DNA of 64,000 nucleotides, from assembly GCA_964620675.1 (NCBI GenBank), contig CAZUJU010000006.1:25739-89738 (forward strand). The letters run 5' to 3'. A program made the position numbers and the translations under genes. This stretch comes from CAYSFW01 sp964620675. GTDB taxonomy: Bacteria > Pseudomonadota > Gammaproteobacteria > UWMA-0217. A model generated the notes under the pieces. That model was not told the origin of the DNA, searched no databases, and was given only the letters and a program-made list of their open reading frames with translations. Numbering within the stretch: the first letter of the stretch is position 1; the number at the start of each line of letters is the position of its first letter. Below, in pieces: positions 36,457 through 44,991 of the stretch.

Positions 36457-37331
36457 CGTTCTTGTCGGTGTTGATTGCGTTATTGCTTGAGCGTTTTGGC
36501 AACATCGCCGAGGGCTTGCGTCGCCACGATGGCTTGCAGCGCCTGTTCGCGTGGTTGGACGTGCGCCTGGGCCAGTACCAGCTGTTCAACGGATGGTTGG
36601 GTCTGATTGCGATGTTGTTGCCGCTGATCCTGGTCGCGGACTGGGTCTATGACGTGTTCGACGACTGGTTGTTCGGGCTGGTCGGGATTGCCCTGAGCGT
36701 GGCGATCCTGCTGTTCAGCCTCGGACCGAAGGACGTCGATCGCGCGCTCGCTGATTATCTCGCTGTCCCCGACGATGATCCGGCGCGTGGCAGGATCTAT
36801 CAGGAAATTACCGGCGACCCGCCGCCGGCGCGGGAGGCGACTCGTGTCGAGGGCCTGATTCGCGGCGCGTTCATCGAGTCGAATCATCGCCTGTTTGGCG
36901 TGCTGTTCTGGTTCGTCGCCGCCGGTCCGATGGGCGCGCTGCTCTACCGTCTCAGCAAGGAGCTGTATCAGGTCGACCAGGCCTACCTCGTGCGCTTGCG
37001 CGCCTACGCCGAGGTCTGGTTCGGCATCCTGAACTGGTTACCGGCGCGCCTTTTGACCTTCACCCTGGCGTTGGTTGCCGGGTTCGATCAAATCTGGCCG
37101 GTCTGTAAATCTCGATTTACCCAGTATATCGAGCGCGTTCAAGAGGATAACCGCGGCCTGCTGGGCGATGCGGGGATCGCCGCGGTGGAACTCGAACGGC
37201 GTGCGCGCGAGGCGGGCGACCGCGGCGGACACGAGGTCGCCGCGCTTGAACAGGCCGCCATCGTGCTGCGGCGGGCCTTGATCGTCTGGATCGTGCTCCT
37301 CGCGCTGTTGACCCTTTTGCGCTGGGTATAA
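36453..37331 (+). CDS. ampE: Inner-membrane protein AmpE
   Basis: The 292-residue protein has four or five predicted membrane helices (about 45-65, 70-90, 145-170, 195-215 and near the C-terminus). It has the AmpE-type start FLSVLIALLLERF, then LDVRLGQYQLFNGWLG and GVLFWFVAAGPMGALLYRL. AmpE is the membrane partner of AmpD in beta-lactamase signalling and belongs to the CobD-like group. GGAG lies ahead of the ATG at 36453, which overlaps ampD by four bases. It is followed after two bases by the phosphatase gene. Confidence 0.92.
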   Translation: MTFLSVLIALLLERFGNIAEGLRRHDGLQRLFAWLDVRLGQYQLFNGWLGLIAMLLPLILVADWVYDVFDDWLFGLVGIALSVAILLFSLGPKDVDRALADYLAVPDDDPARGRIYQEITGDPPPAREATRVEGLIRGAFIESNHRLFGVLFWFVAAGPMGALLYRLSKELYQVDQAYLVRLRAYAEVWFGILNWLPARLLTFTLALVAGFDQIWPVCKSRFTQYIERVQEDNRGLLGDAGIAAVELERRAREAGDRGGHEVAALEQAAIVLRRALIVWIVLLALLTLLRWV

Positions 37332-37333
37332 AG

Positions 37334-37957
37334 ATGGCGGATACGATCATCGACTTGTTGCGGCACGGTGAGCCGGTCGGCGGTTCGCGCTACCGCGGCC
37401 ATGGGATAGACGACCCGCTGTCGGAGGCGGGTTGGGCGCAGATGTGGCAGGCCGTCGCGGCCGACGACCCGGCGCCCTGGACGGCGGTGATCACGTCGCC
37501 GTTGTCCCGTTGTCATGCCTTCGCGCAACGCCTCGCTGACCGCCATGACCTGCCGCTCGAAGTGCGCGACGGGGTGAAGGAGGTGGGCTTTGGTGCCTGG
37601 GAAGGGCGTACGCGTGCGGAACTTAAACGCGATTGGGCGCTCGAATATTCGAACTTTCACCGTGATCCCGTTCGCATGCGGCCGGTGGGGGCCGAGCCGT
37701 TGGAGCAGTTTGCCGGGCGGGTTGTTTCTGCGTTGGAAACCATTGTGGTTGCGCATGACGGTTCGCGGGTGCTGGTCGTGGCGCATGCTGGCGTGCTGCG
37801 GGTCGCGCTGGCGACGGTGCTCGGTGCTCCGCTCGAATCGCTATACCGCATTCACATTCCGTTCGCGGGTCGGTTGCGGATCCGCCACGGCGACACCGGG
37901 ATGCGAATCGAGGTCGGATGCGATCACGGGACATCCGCGCGGCGTTCCGATTTTTAA
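37334..37957 (+). CDS. Histidine phosphatase family protein
   Basis: The 207-residue protein has the RHG catalytic motif (DLLRHGEPVGG at residues 7-17), the second-motif SPLSRCHAFA, the acid residue in KEVGFGAWEGRTRAEL, and the second histidine in VVAHAGVLR. It belongs to the phosphoglycerate-mutase/phosphatase superfamily and resembles alpha-ribazole phosphatase (CobC) in the segment GFGAWEG. No other cobalamin genes lie nearby, so the substrate is open. The gene follows ampE by two bases, which suggests co-transcription. Confidence 0.88.
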   Translation: MADTIIDLLRHGEPVGGSRYRGHGIDDPLSEAGWAQMWQAVAADDPAPWTAVITSPLSRCHAFAQRLADRHDLPLEVRDGVKEVGFGAWEGRTRAELKRDWALEYSNFHRDPVRMRPVGAEPLEQFAGRVVSALETIVVAHDGSRVLVVAHAGVLRVALATVLGAPLESLYRIHIPFAGRLRIRHGDTGMRIEVGCDHGTSARRSDF

Positions 37958-37994
37958 CGCGGATTCACATTTAGCGATAGTTTACATGGATCTT

Positions 37995-38010
37995 TGTGAC
38001 AGCGGTCACA
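37995..38010. promoter_or_regulatory. CRP-type operator palindrome
   Basis: TGTGA-CAGCGG-TCACA matches the CRP/Vfr consensus TGTGA-N6-TCACA at all ten conserved bases and is a near-perfect palindrome. It ends 53 bases before the start codon of the repeat protein gene, inside the only obvious promoter region between it and the phosphatase gene. Confidence 0.6.
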
Positions 38011-38063
38011 TTGCGATCTAACATCCCGTAGAACTTAGATTTTTCCTGGAGGACACATCAACC

Positions 38064-39449
38064 ATGTTTAAGAAGTTACGTCTTGCGACCCTGATTGGCG
38101 CCGCCTTAGTTACCAGCGGCCTCGGCGTGGCGGCGGAGCGTGATGCCCTGCCGGCTGCGAAACCCGGCGAGTGTTATGCCAAGGTGGTCACCCCCGCGCG
38201 ATTCGAAACCCGGCAGGAGGAACTCGTCCTCAGTGAGGCTTCCGAGCGAATCGAGGTCGTGCCGGCAAACTACGAATGGGCCGAGGAACGGGTGGTGGTC
38301 AAGGAGGCCTCCGAGCAACTGATCCCGGTGCCGGCGGAGTATGAGACCGTGACCGAGCGCGTCGAGACCCGCCCGTCCAGCCGTTCGTGGACCCTGACCG
38401 CCGGCGGCAAGACCCGCGAGGCTAACGCGTCGGTTGTCGCCTATGCGAAAGGCGTGGGTCTGCCCGAAGGTTCGGCACAACCCGGGGACTGCTTCGCGGA
38501 GTACTACACGCCGGCGCAGTTCCGTACCGAAAAGCAGCAGGTGGTGAAGAAGGAGGCGTCGGAAACCGTCGAGATCGTACCCGCGCGCTACGAGGTCGTC
38601 GACGAGCAGATTCTGGTGAAAGAGGCCTCGACCCAGGTCATCAAGGTCCCCGCCGAGTACGACACCGTGACCGAGCAAGTCATGGTGTCCCCGGCGACGA
38701 CGATGTGGAAGCAAGGGCGGGGATTGGTCGAGCGGATCGACAACACAACCGGCGAAATCGTGTGTCTGGTCGAAGTCCCGGCGCAATACAAGACCGTGAG
38801 CAAGCGCATCGTCAAAACGCCGGAGTCGACCCGCGTGGTTGAGATTCCGGCTGAGTACAAGACGCAAAAAGTGCGCAAGCTGGTCGAGCCGGCGCGCGAA
38901 GTGCGTAAGGACATCCCGGCCGAGATGGGCGAGATCACCCGCACCACCAAGGTGGGTGAGGAAACCGTGGGTTGGTATCCCAAGGGCGCCGGTCCGGCGG
39001 ATGGCCGTACGACCGGAAACGAACTGTGCCTGCGCGAAGTACCGGCGGTGTTCGAGACTGTGACTCGGCGCATCACCAAGACGGCTGCCGGCACCAAACG
39101 GGTCGAGATTCCGGCCGAGTACTCCACCGTCAAGGTCAAGAAACTGGTCTCTCCGGCGACCGAAAAGACGATCGAGATTCCGGCCAAGTTCCAGACCGTG
39201 TCCAAGCGCGTTCAGGTCGAGGATGAGCGGATCGAGTGGCGGCGGGTGCTTTGCGAAACCAACATGACCGCAGGAATCATGCGCAATGTGCAGACGGCCT
39301 TACGCGATGCCGGCTTCTACAAGGGACCGATCGACGGCATTTACGGCGGGTTGACCAAGCAAGCGGTTGACCAGTATCAAGCCAAGAATGGCCTGGCGCG
39401 CGGTGGCCTGACGATGGATACGCTCGACGCGCTCAAAGTCAGTCTCTAA
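38064..39449 (+). CDS. Secreted four-repeat protein with a C-terminal peptidoglycan-binding domain
   Basis: The 461-residue protein has a signal peptide (1-23), then four related units. Each begins with a cysteine (residues 37, 143, 234 and 322) and carries short beta-type repeats of the pattern VPAxYxTVxxxV. Each ends near a tryptophan. Residues about 403-460 form a PG_binding_1 domain (NVQTALRDAGFYKGPIDGIYG). It probably sits in the periplasm attached to the cell wall. I do not recognise a function for the repeat units. A GGAGG site and a CRP-type palindrome lie upstream, a terminator downstream. Confidence 0.85.
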   Translation: MFKKLRLATLIGAALVTSGLGVAAERDALPAAKPGECYAKVVTPARFETRQEELVLSEASERIEVVPANYEWAEERVVVKEASEQLIPVPAEYETVTERVETRPSSRSWTLTAGGKTREANASVVAYAKGVGLPEGSAQPGDCFAEYYTPAQFRTEKQQVVKKEASETVEIVPARYEVVDEQILVKEASTQVIKVPAEYDTVTEQVMVSPATTMWKQGRGLVERIDNTTGEIVCLVEVPAQYKTVSKRIVKTPESTRVVEIPAEYKTQKVRKLVEPAREVRKDIPAEMGEITRTTKVGEETVGWYPKGAGPADGRTTGNELCLREVPAVFETVTRRITKTAAGTKRVEIPAEYSTVKVKKLVSPATEKTIEIPAKFQTVSKRVQVEDERIEWRRVLCETNMTAGIMRNVQTALRDAGFYKGPIDGIYGGLTKQAVDQYQAKNGLARGGLTMDTLDALKVSL

Positions 39450-39479
39450 GCCGACGTTCTTTACGCGGTTCGCGTTCGA

Positions 39480-39519
39480 GCCTGGTCCGGTTGCGATGGC
39501 ACCCGGATCAGGCTTTTTT
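39480..39519 (+). terminator. Intrinsic terminator after the repeat protein
   Basis: GCCTGGTCCGG (39480-39490) pairs with CCGGATCAGGC (39503-39513) through 11 pairs with one G-T wobble, followed by six Ts. It ends the single-gene transcript. Confidence 0.9.
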
Positions 39520-39633
39520 ATTGGACGAAAGAATCGTATGGGTGCGGTCCGAGCCTGATTTCCGTGGGGGAATGCCCCTGCCGCATGAAGGCTGGTCGCA
39601 ATTGCTGGCGTCAAGCGCGCCGATCTACCTGCT

Positions 39634-40422
39634 TCATGCGACCACCGCACGACTGGCGAGGTCATGCGAAATCGCATCAAGGGTCGGCGTCACCACAGCC
39701 GCCTGGCGCGCGCTGGTCAACGCGCGCGCGAGCCGAACCGGAGCGGAACGGCCCATGCATGGGTGCTCCGGATCACCGTCGAACGCGACCAGCATCGCCT
39801 GAATCAGGGTCTCGTGATCGAGCCTGTACCCCGTGAGATAGCTTTGAATGTCGATCACCTCGTTCGCGACCGCGCGCGCCAAGGCTTCGTGCTGACGCCA
39901 AAGTTGCCCGACGTTACCGCCGACCTTTAGCCCCGCGATATTCGTCGTCAGGATGTAGAGATTCTTGCGGACCAATTCGAACACCAGCTGGCCTTCGTCG
40001 AGCAGGATCTCGGTCGGAATCTTGAGCGCGCCGAGCGCTTGTTGTACCAACGGGGATTGCGGTCCATAAACGACCGACGGCACGATGACCTTGATGTCCT
40101 GTCCGGGCTTTTTCTCGAACCAAACCGAAAGCACGGTGGGGGCGGTCAGGCCATGTTGCTCCCAATCCGCGGGTAACAATTCGTTTTGGATTAAAACCAA
40201 CTGTTGGACCCAGGGGCGCGGCAGGTTTGCGAGCGAGGGGTGGAGGTCCTTTTCCGCAACCGCCAGAATGACCATTTGTGGCGAATGCACGATGCTGGCG
40301 AGCGCGTGTGGATTGCTGGCGCGGGTGACGGGTACCACCGGTAGACCGAGTTTCAGGCAGCCGCGCGCAATTACGCCGCCGATTTCGCCGATCCCGATAA
40401 TGACAACCGGATTGTGAACCAC
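39634..40422 (-). CDS. Ketopantoate-reductase-like NAD(P)-binding protein
   Basis: The 262-residue protein starts with a Rossmann fold (VVIIGIGEIGGVIARGCLK, Gly-rich loop near residues 9-14). It continues as a two-domain 6-phosphogluconate-dehydrogenase-like protein resembling PanE/ApbA (ketopantoate reductases). The C-terminal helical domain is recognisable, but the usual catalytic Lys/Asn/Glu pattern cannot be confirmed by eye, so no reaction is assigned. The start is a GTG at 40422 with a weak ribosome site. It is the last gene of the minus-strand block, downstream of the permease genes and separated from them by 179 bases. Confidence 0.65.
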   Translation of the reverse strand: MVHNPVVIIGIGEIGGVIARGCLKLGLPVVPVTRASNPHALASIVHSPQMVILAVAEKDLHPSLANLPRPWVQQLVLIQNELLPADWEQHGLTAPTVLSVWFEKKPGQDIKVIVPSVVYGPQSPLVQQALGALKIPTEILLDEGQLVFELVRKNLYILTTNIAGLKVGGNVGQLWRQHEALARAVANEVIDIQSYLTGYRLDHETLIQAMLVAFDGDPEHPCMGRSAPVRLARALTSARQAAVVTPTLDAISHDLASRAVVA

Positions 40423-40601
40423 GTACGCGTACCCCCGTTTTGACTGACCTGGTTTGGTGCGCCGGGATTATTCAGCGCACGATTTGTAACCCGGCGAAGA
40501 TAGCAGAAAGTTGCCGGTTGTTCGCGGCGGTGGGGATATTTTGACAGTCCATCACCCCTTGCCTGTTAGGCGAGCGCCCCGCAGTTACCGGGGCGGGCGG
40601 T

Positions 40602-41798
40602 TCACTCGTCGCGCAAGGCGTCGAGCGGTTGCAGCCGTGCCGCGCGTAACGCCGGCAATACGCCCGACAGCAATCCAATCAGGAGCGTGACAGCGAGGGT
40701 CAGAAGCACAAACAGCCACGACAGCTCGCTCGGCACCGGCGACAACAGCGCAATCAGTTCGGCGCAGCCGATGCCGAGCAGCAAGCCGCTGAAGCCCCCC
40801 AGCGCCGCGATCGCGACCGCCTCGCCGATGAACAGGCCCATGATTTGAGTGCGCCGGGCGCCGATCGCGCGCATCAGACCGATTTCCGGGGTCCGCTCAC
40901 GCACCGCAATGACCATGGTCGAGAGAATTCCAACGGCGCCGACCAGCAGCGAAATCCCGCCGATCGACGCCACCGCTGCCGTCAAGATCCCAAGGATATC
41001 GTCCAGCGTCGCCAGTATTTCAGTTTGACTGGTGAGGGTGAAATCTTCCCGCCCATGGCGTTCCAGCAGGCGCTCGCGGACTCGTGCGCTGATCTGCGCC
41101 GGCGCGAGATCGGCCCGATAGAGGACATTGATTTCCATCAGACCGTCGCGATTGAACAGCGACAATGCACGTGCCGCCGGGAGGTAGATCGCATCGTCGA
41201 GATCGAAGCCGAGCAGTTGGCCCTTGGCTTCCATCACCCCGATCACGCGGTAGCTCTCACCGGCGACGCGCACCTTCTCGCCGAGTGCGGAGCGGTTGGG
41301 AAACAGGGCCTCGCTGACCTTGGCGCCGAGCACCGCGAACGCGCGCGGGTGGGCGAGATCGTCGGCGGGCAGAAAGCGCCCGTAAGCCAGCTTGAATCGC
41401 CACACCTGTAGCGCCTCGGGGCCCACGCCCATCACCGTGGTGCGGCGCCCGCGTTGACCGAATTCGGCCTTCGCATTGCCCTGGATGACCGGCGTGATTG
41501 CCTCGACCCCCGCCAGATTCCGCAGCGCGCGGGCGTCATCGAGGGTGAGCGGACGGACCGTCGCCAGGATCGCGCCCGGGATCCCGAACGTACTGGTCTT
41601 GCCTGGTGTTACGCTGAGCAGATGGGTGCCGAACTGGGTGAACTCGTTCAGCAGGTACTGTTGCAGGCCCTTGCCGAGTGCGGTCAACAGCACGACCGAG
41701 GCGATCCCGATGGTGATACCGAGGCTCGTCAGGAACGTGCGGCGCCGCTGCGCCGCCAGCGATTGTCCGATCAACCAAAGTTGGTCGCGCAGGCGCAT
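40602..41798 (-). CDS. ABC permease, MacB/FtsX type (second of pair)
   Basis: The 398-residue permease has one N-terminal helix (about 22-42, following RRTFLTSLGITIGIASVVLL), a periplasmic domain (about 50-260) and three C-terminal helices. The conserved ERTPEIGLMRAIGARRTQIMGLFIGE loop of FtsX/MacB proteins lies near residue 305. Such permeases move substrates from the periplasm outwards by mechanotransmission. The gene follows the companion permease by four bases. It is the last gene of the transporter operon. Confidence 0.9.
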   Translation of the reverse strand: MRLRDQLWLIGQSLAAQRRRTFLTSLGITIGIASVVLLTALGKGLQQYLLNEFTQFGTHLLSVTPGKTSTFGIPGAILATVRPLTLDDARALRNLAGVEAITPVIQGNAKAEFGQRGRRTTVMGVGPEALQVWRFKLAYGRFLPADDLAHPRAFAVLGAKVSEALFPNRSALGEKVRVAGESYRVIGVMEAKGQLLGFDLDDAIYLPAARALSLFNRDGLMEINVLYRADLAPAQISARVRERLLERHGREDFTLTSQTEILATLDDILGILTAAVASIGGISLLVGAVGILSTMVIAVRERTPEIGLMRAIGARRTQIMGLFIGEAVAIAALGGFSGLLLGIGCAELIALLSPVPSELSWLFVLLTLAVTLLIGLLSGVLPALRAARLQPLDALRDE

Positions 41799-41802
41799 CG
41801 GA

Positions 41803-43014
41803 TCAATGCGTCCGTCCGCTTAAGGCTTGCACCGGATTGAGCGCGGCTGCGCGCCGTGCGGGTGCCACGCCGAAGGCGATTCCGGTGCCGAGCGCGATCA
41901 GCAATGCCGCCCCTACCGCCCACGCGGGCAACGCCAGCGGAAAGCCTGGAAACAGCATTTGAAGCACCGCGCGTGCGAGCGCGCTGAAGGCCAAACCGGA
42001 CAGCGCGCCGACCAGCGAAAGCAGCGCGGCCTCCAGCAAAAATAGATTGCGAATCCGTCGCGCCGGGGCGCCGATGGCCTTGAGCAGCCCGATCTCGGCA
42101 GTGCGCTGGGCGACCGCGATCAGCATCACGTTCATGATCAGAATGCCGGCGACGACCATGCTGATCGCCGAAATCGCGGTGACGGCCCAGGTCAGCACCC
42201 GCAGGATGCGGTCGAAGGTGGCGAGCATCGCGTCCTGAGTGATGACGGTGACATCCTCCTCGCCGCCGTGGCGTTGCTGGATGATCCGGCGCACGTCGGC
42301 TTGCGCGGTCGCGATGGCGTCGCGGTCGCGGGCCTCGATCAGAATACGAAACAGCGTGCTGGTGTTGAATAACTGCTGCGCGGTCGCGACCGGGATAATG
42401 GCAAGGTCGCCGATATCCGGGCCGAGCGCCTGACCGCGCTCCGCGAGGACGCCGAGCACCTGGAAGCGGCGATTTTCGATCCGCACCGCTTGCCCGATCG
42501 GCGATTCGCGACCGAACAATTCGTGCGCCAGCGTTTGGCCCAGTACACAAACGGCGGCAGCGTCGTTCAGACCCCCGGGCGGGAGGAATCGACCGCGGTC
42601 GATCGACAAGCCGCGCATCCCCAGAAACGGTGCGGTGGTGCCAATGATCGTCACCTCGCGATTTTTGCCCCGGTAAGCCACCGGCGCCTGGCCGAGCGTG
42701 AGCGGCGCGATCGCCGCGACCGCGCGACTGCGCAGCAGCGCCGCCGCATCGTCCAGGGTCAGGTCACGTGGAATCTCGCCGAGCATCGGCGGTTGGCCCC
42801 CGGTGGTCTCGGTTTTTCCGGGGAGCACGTAGAGCATGTGGGTGCCGAGCGCCGCAAACTGGTTCACGACATACAGCCGCGCGCTATCGCCCAGGGTCGA
42901 GAGCAGCAACACCCCGCTGACGGCGATGCTCATGGCCAACAACATGAGAAACGAGCGCATGGGGTACCCGAGCAGGGCCTGCCCGGTGTAGCGCAAGGCG
43001 TCGCTAATCCGCAT
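41803..43014 (-). CDS. ABC permease, MacB/FtsX type (first of pair)
   Basis: The 403-residue permease resembles its neighbour: an N-terminal helix with YPMRSFLMLLAMSIAVSGVLLLS, a periplasmic MacB-like domain, three C-terminal helices, and the loop RTAEIGLLKAIGAPARRIRNLFLLE. The two proteins probably form a heterodimer. It overlaps the ATPase gene by 11 bases at its 5' end, so the ATPase and both permeases form one translation unit. Confidence 0.9.
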   Translation of the reverse strand: MRISDALRYTGQALLGYPMRSFLMLLAMSIAVSGVLLLSTLGDSARLYVVNQFAALGTHMLYVLPGKTETTGGQPPMLGEIPRDLTLDDAAALLRSRAVAAIAPLTLGQAPVAYRGKNREVTIIGTTAPFLGMRGLSIDRGRFLPPGGLNDAAAVCVLGQTLAHELFGRESPIGQAVRIENRRFQVLGVLAERGQALGPDIGDLAIIPVATAQQLFNTSTLFRILIEARDRDAIATAQADVRRIIQQRHGGEEDVTVITQDAMLATFDRILRVLTWAVTAISAISMVVAGILIMNVMLIAVAQRTAEIGLLKAIGAPARRIRNLFLLEAALLSLVGALSGLAFSALARAVLQMLFPGFPLALPAWAVGAALLIALGTGIAFGVAPARRAAALNPVQALSGRTH

Positions 43015-43720
43015 GCGGCGCCGGGCCGGTCGCCGCGGCGGGGCGCTCTTGCGCCTGGTCGCGGACGATCGCGCCGTCGTGCATCCGCAGCAGGCGGCGC
43101 GCGCGCGCGCCGAGCGCCGGGTCGTGCGTCACCACGATCAGGGTGATCCCGCTGCCATTCAAGGTTTCGAGTGCCGCGACCACATCGGCCCCGGAGCGGC
43201 TGTCGAGGTTGCCGGTGGGTTCATCCGCGAGCAATACCGCCGGTCGCACGACGATCGCGCGCGCGATTGCCACCCGTTGGCGTTGCCCGCCCGAAAGCTG
43301 GTCTGGACGATGATCGGCGCGGTCCGACAGTCCGAGTGAGCGCAGCGCCGCGGCAACCCGCCGGGCGCGTTCCGCCGCGGCGACCCCGGCCAGGGTTAGG
43401 GGCAATTCCACATTCTGCGCCGCAGTCATCCGTGCGATCAGGTGAAATGACTGAAACACAAAGCCGATGCGGTGGCTGCGCAACTCAGCCTGGGCGGCGT
43501 CACTCATGTGCGTGGTGTCCACCCCCTCGAACAGGTAGCGGCCGCTGTCGGGCAGATCGAGCAGGCCGATGATATTGAGCAGCGTCGACTTGCCCGAACC
43601 GGATGGCCCCATCACCGCGAGATACTCGCCCGGGCCGATGTGCAGGTCGATTTCCACCAACGCCGGCACCGACTGGCCGCCCACATCGAAGACGCGATTG
43701 ACGTGATCGAGGTGGATCAT
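43004..43720 (-). CDS. ABC transporter ATPase, LolD/MacB type
   Basis: The 238-residue ATPase has Walker A GPSGSGKST near residue 40, the Q-loop FVFQSFHLI, signature LSGGQRQRVAIARAI, and Walker B VLLADEPTGNLD. The DEPTGNLDS form is typical of the LolD/MacB/FtsE group and fits the two neighbouring permeases. It overlaps the membrane-fusion gene by four bases. The C-terminal tail is Ala/Pro-rich. Confidence 0.93.
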   Translation of the reverse strand: MIHLDHVNRVFDVGGQSVPALVEIDLHIGPGEYLAVMGPSGSGKSTLLNIIGLLDLPDSGRYLFEGVDTTHMSDAAQAELRSHRIGFVFQSFHLIARMTAAQNVELPLTLAGVAAAERARRVAAALRSLGLSDRADHRPDQLSGGQRQRVAIARAIVVRPAVLLADEPTGNLDSRSGADVVAALETLNGSGITLIVVTHDPALGARARRLLRMHDGAIVRDQAQERPAAATGPAPHAD

Positions 43721-44865
43721 GACTCCGGGTCGGGTTCCGCCCGCGCGCCGTCGCTGACCCCGGCGCGTCCGACCGAGAGCACCACCCGTTCATCCGCTGC
43801 CAGGCCGTGGCGAACCTCCGTGAGCTTCCAATTGCTGAGCCCGGTTTCGATCGTCCGGCGCGCCAGCACACCCGCGTGGTAGACGAATACCTGATTGCCG
43901 TCGACGATCGCCTCGGTCGGAATCGCGAGCGTATCGTCACGGCGTTCGAGGATGACCTCGACGTCGGCGCTGTAACCCGCGAGCATCAGCCGCAGATCTT
44001 CGGGGTTGCGCAGTTCCGCTTCGACATCGACCGTGCGCGCCTGCTTTTCGACGTCGAGCACAAAGTCAGCCAGGCGCCGCACCGTGCCTGCGAATGCGCG
44101 CTCGCCGTACGCATCGAGCGTGATCCGCGCCTCCATCCCCGGTTCGATCCGCGCTGCGTCGACCTCGTCGATCGGTGCCTTGACGTAGAAGCAGGTGTTG
44201 TCGATCAGGTCGATCACAGCGAGGGTGGCGATTCCCGGTGGCGACGGGGTGACGTACTCGTTCAGTTCGCCATTGATCTTGGCAACGACGCCGTCGAATG
44301 GCGCGTAGAGTCGGGTGCGTTCAAGATTGGCGCGCAGGGTGGCGATTTGCGCCGCGTTGACTTGAATGCCGACCCGCGCCGCATCACACTCGGCCCGCGC
44401 CGCGCGGGCCTGGGTGCGGGCCTTGTCCAGCGCATCCACCGACACCGCGCTGGTTGCCGCGAGCCGGCCAAGCCGCTCCGCTTCGCGTTCGGCAGCCGCC
44501 GCGCGGTAACAAGTCGCCTGAGTTTGGGCCGTGAGCGCTTCGCCCTGGCGCTCGCCATGCACCAGTTCGGCCTGAAGATCTTGATTCCAGAGTTCCAGCA
44601 GCAACTCGCCGGCCTTCACCCGCGCGCCGTCACGCACTTGCAAGCGAGCGATCTGCCCGCCCAAGGACGGCGACATCTTGGCGCGTCGGCAAGCCTCGAC
44701 AGTGCCCGCGCGGGTGTTACTGACGGCCGCCTCCACTCGGGTTCGCGTCACCTCAGCGAGTGTGACCGACACCGGCTTGGCCTGGGTCAACCACCACCAT
44801 CCCCCCGCCAGACCGGCCAGCAGCGCTACCCCCAGCACCAAGCGCGTGAATCTCGCTGTGTTCAA
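43717..44865 (-). CDS. Periplasmic adaptor (membrane-fusion) protein of the ABC system
   Basis: The 382-residue protein has one N-terminal helix (about residues 5-24), then a lipoyl/biotinyl-like half (PSLGGQIARLQVRDGARVKAGELLLELW), a coiled-coil hairpin (about 85-190), the second lipoyl half and a beta-barrel. I prefer the TTG at 44865, because GAGG stands eight bases upstream and the encoded protein starts just before the helix. A TTG at 44964 would add 33 residues. It would link the ABC permeases to an outer-membrane channel, which is not in this window. Confidence 0.85.
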   Translation of the reverse strand: MNTARFTRLVLGVALLAGLAGGWWWLTQAKPVSVTLAEVTRTRVEAAVSNTRAGTVEACRRAKMSPSLGGQIARLQVRDGARVKAGELLLELWNQDLQAELVHGERQGEALTAQTQATCYRAAAAEREAERLGRLAATSAVSVDALDKARTQARAARAECDAARVGIQVNAAQIATLRANLERTRLYAPFDGVVAKINGELNEYVTPSPPGIATLAVIDLIDNTCFYVKAPIDEVDAARIEPGMEARITLDAYGERAFAGTVRRLADFVLDVEKQARTVDVEAELRNPEDLRLMLAGYSADVEVILERRDDTLAIPTEAIVDGNQVFVYHAGVLARRTIETGLSNWKLTEVRHGLAADERVVLSVGRAGVSDGARAEPDPES

Positions 44866-44991
44866 CCTGGCCACCTCGCTTGATCGTTGATCGGAAAGGC
44901 CCTGTTTCGGGGCGCAAGCCGCGTCCGGGCTTTTGGCGCGCGATACGGGCAACGCGCGGCGCAAGACCCGGCGCGTTCGCGTATCGCACCG

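Noticed and set aside
39491..39836. Plus-strand frames after the repeat protein
   Set aside because: They begin inside a terminator and run antisense to the reductase-like gene, with no family resemblance.
43717..44964. Longer form of the adaptor protein starting at a TTG at 44964
   Set aside because: The extra 33 residues are polar and the TTG lacks a ribosome site; the TTG at 44865 has one.
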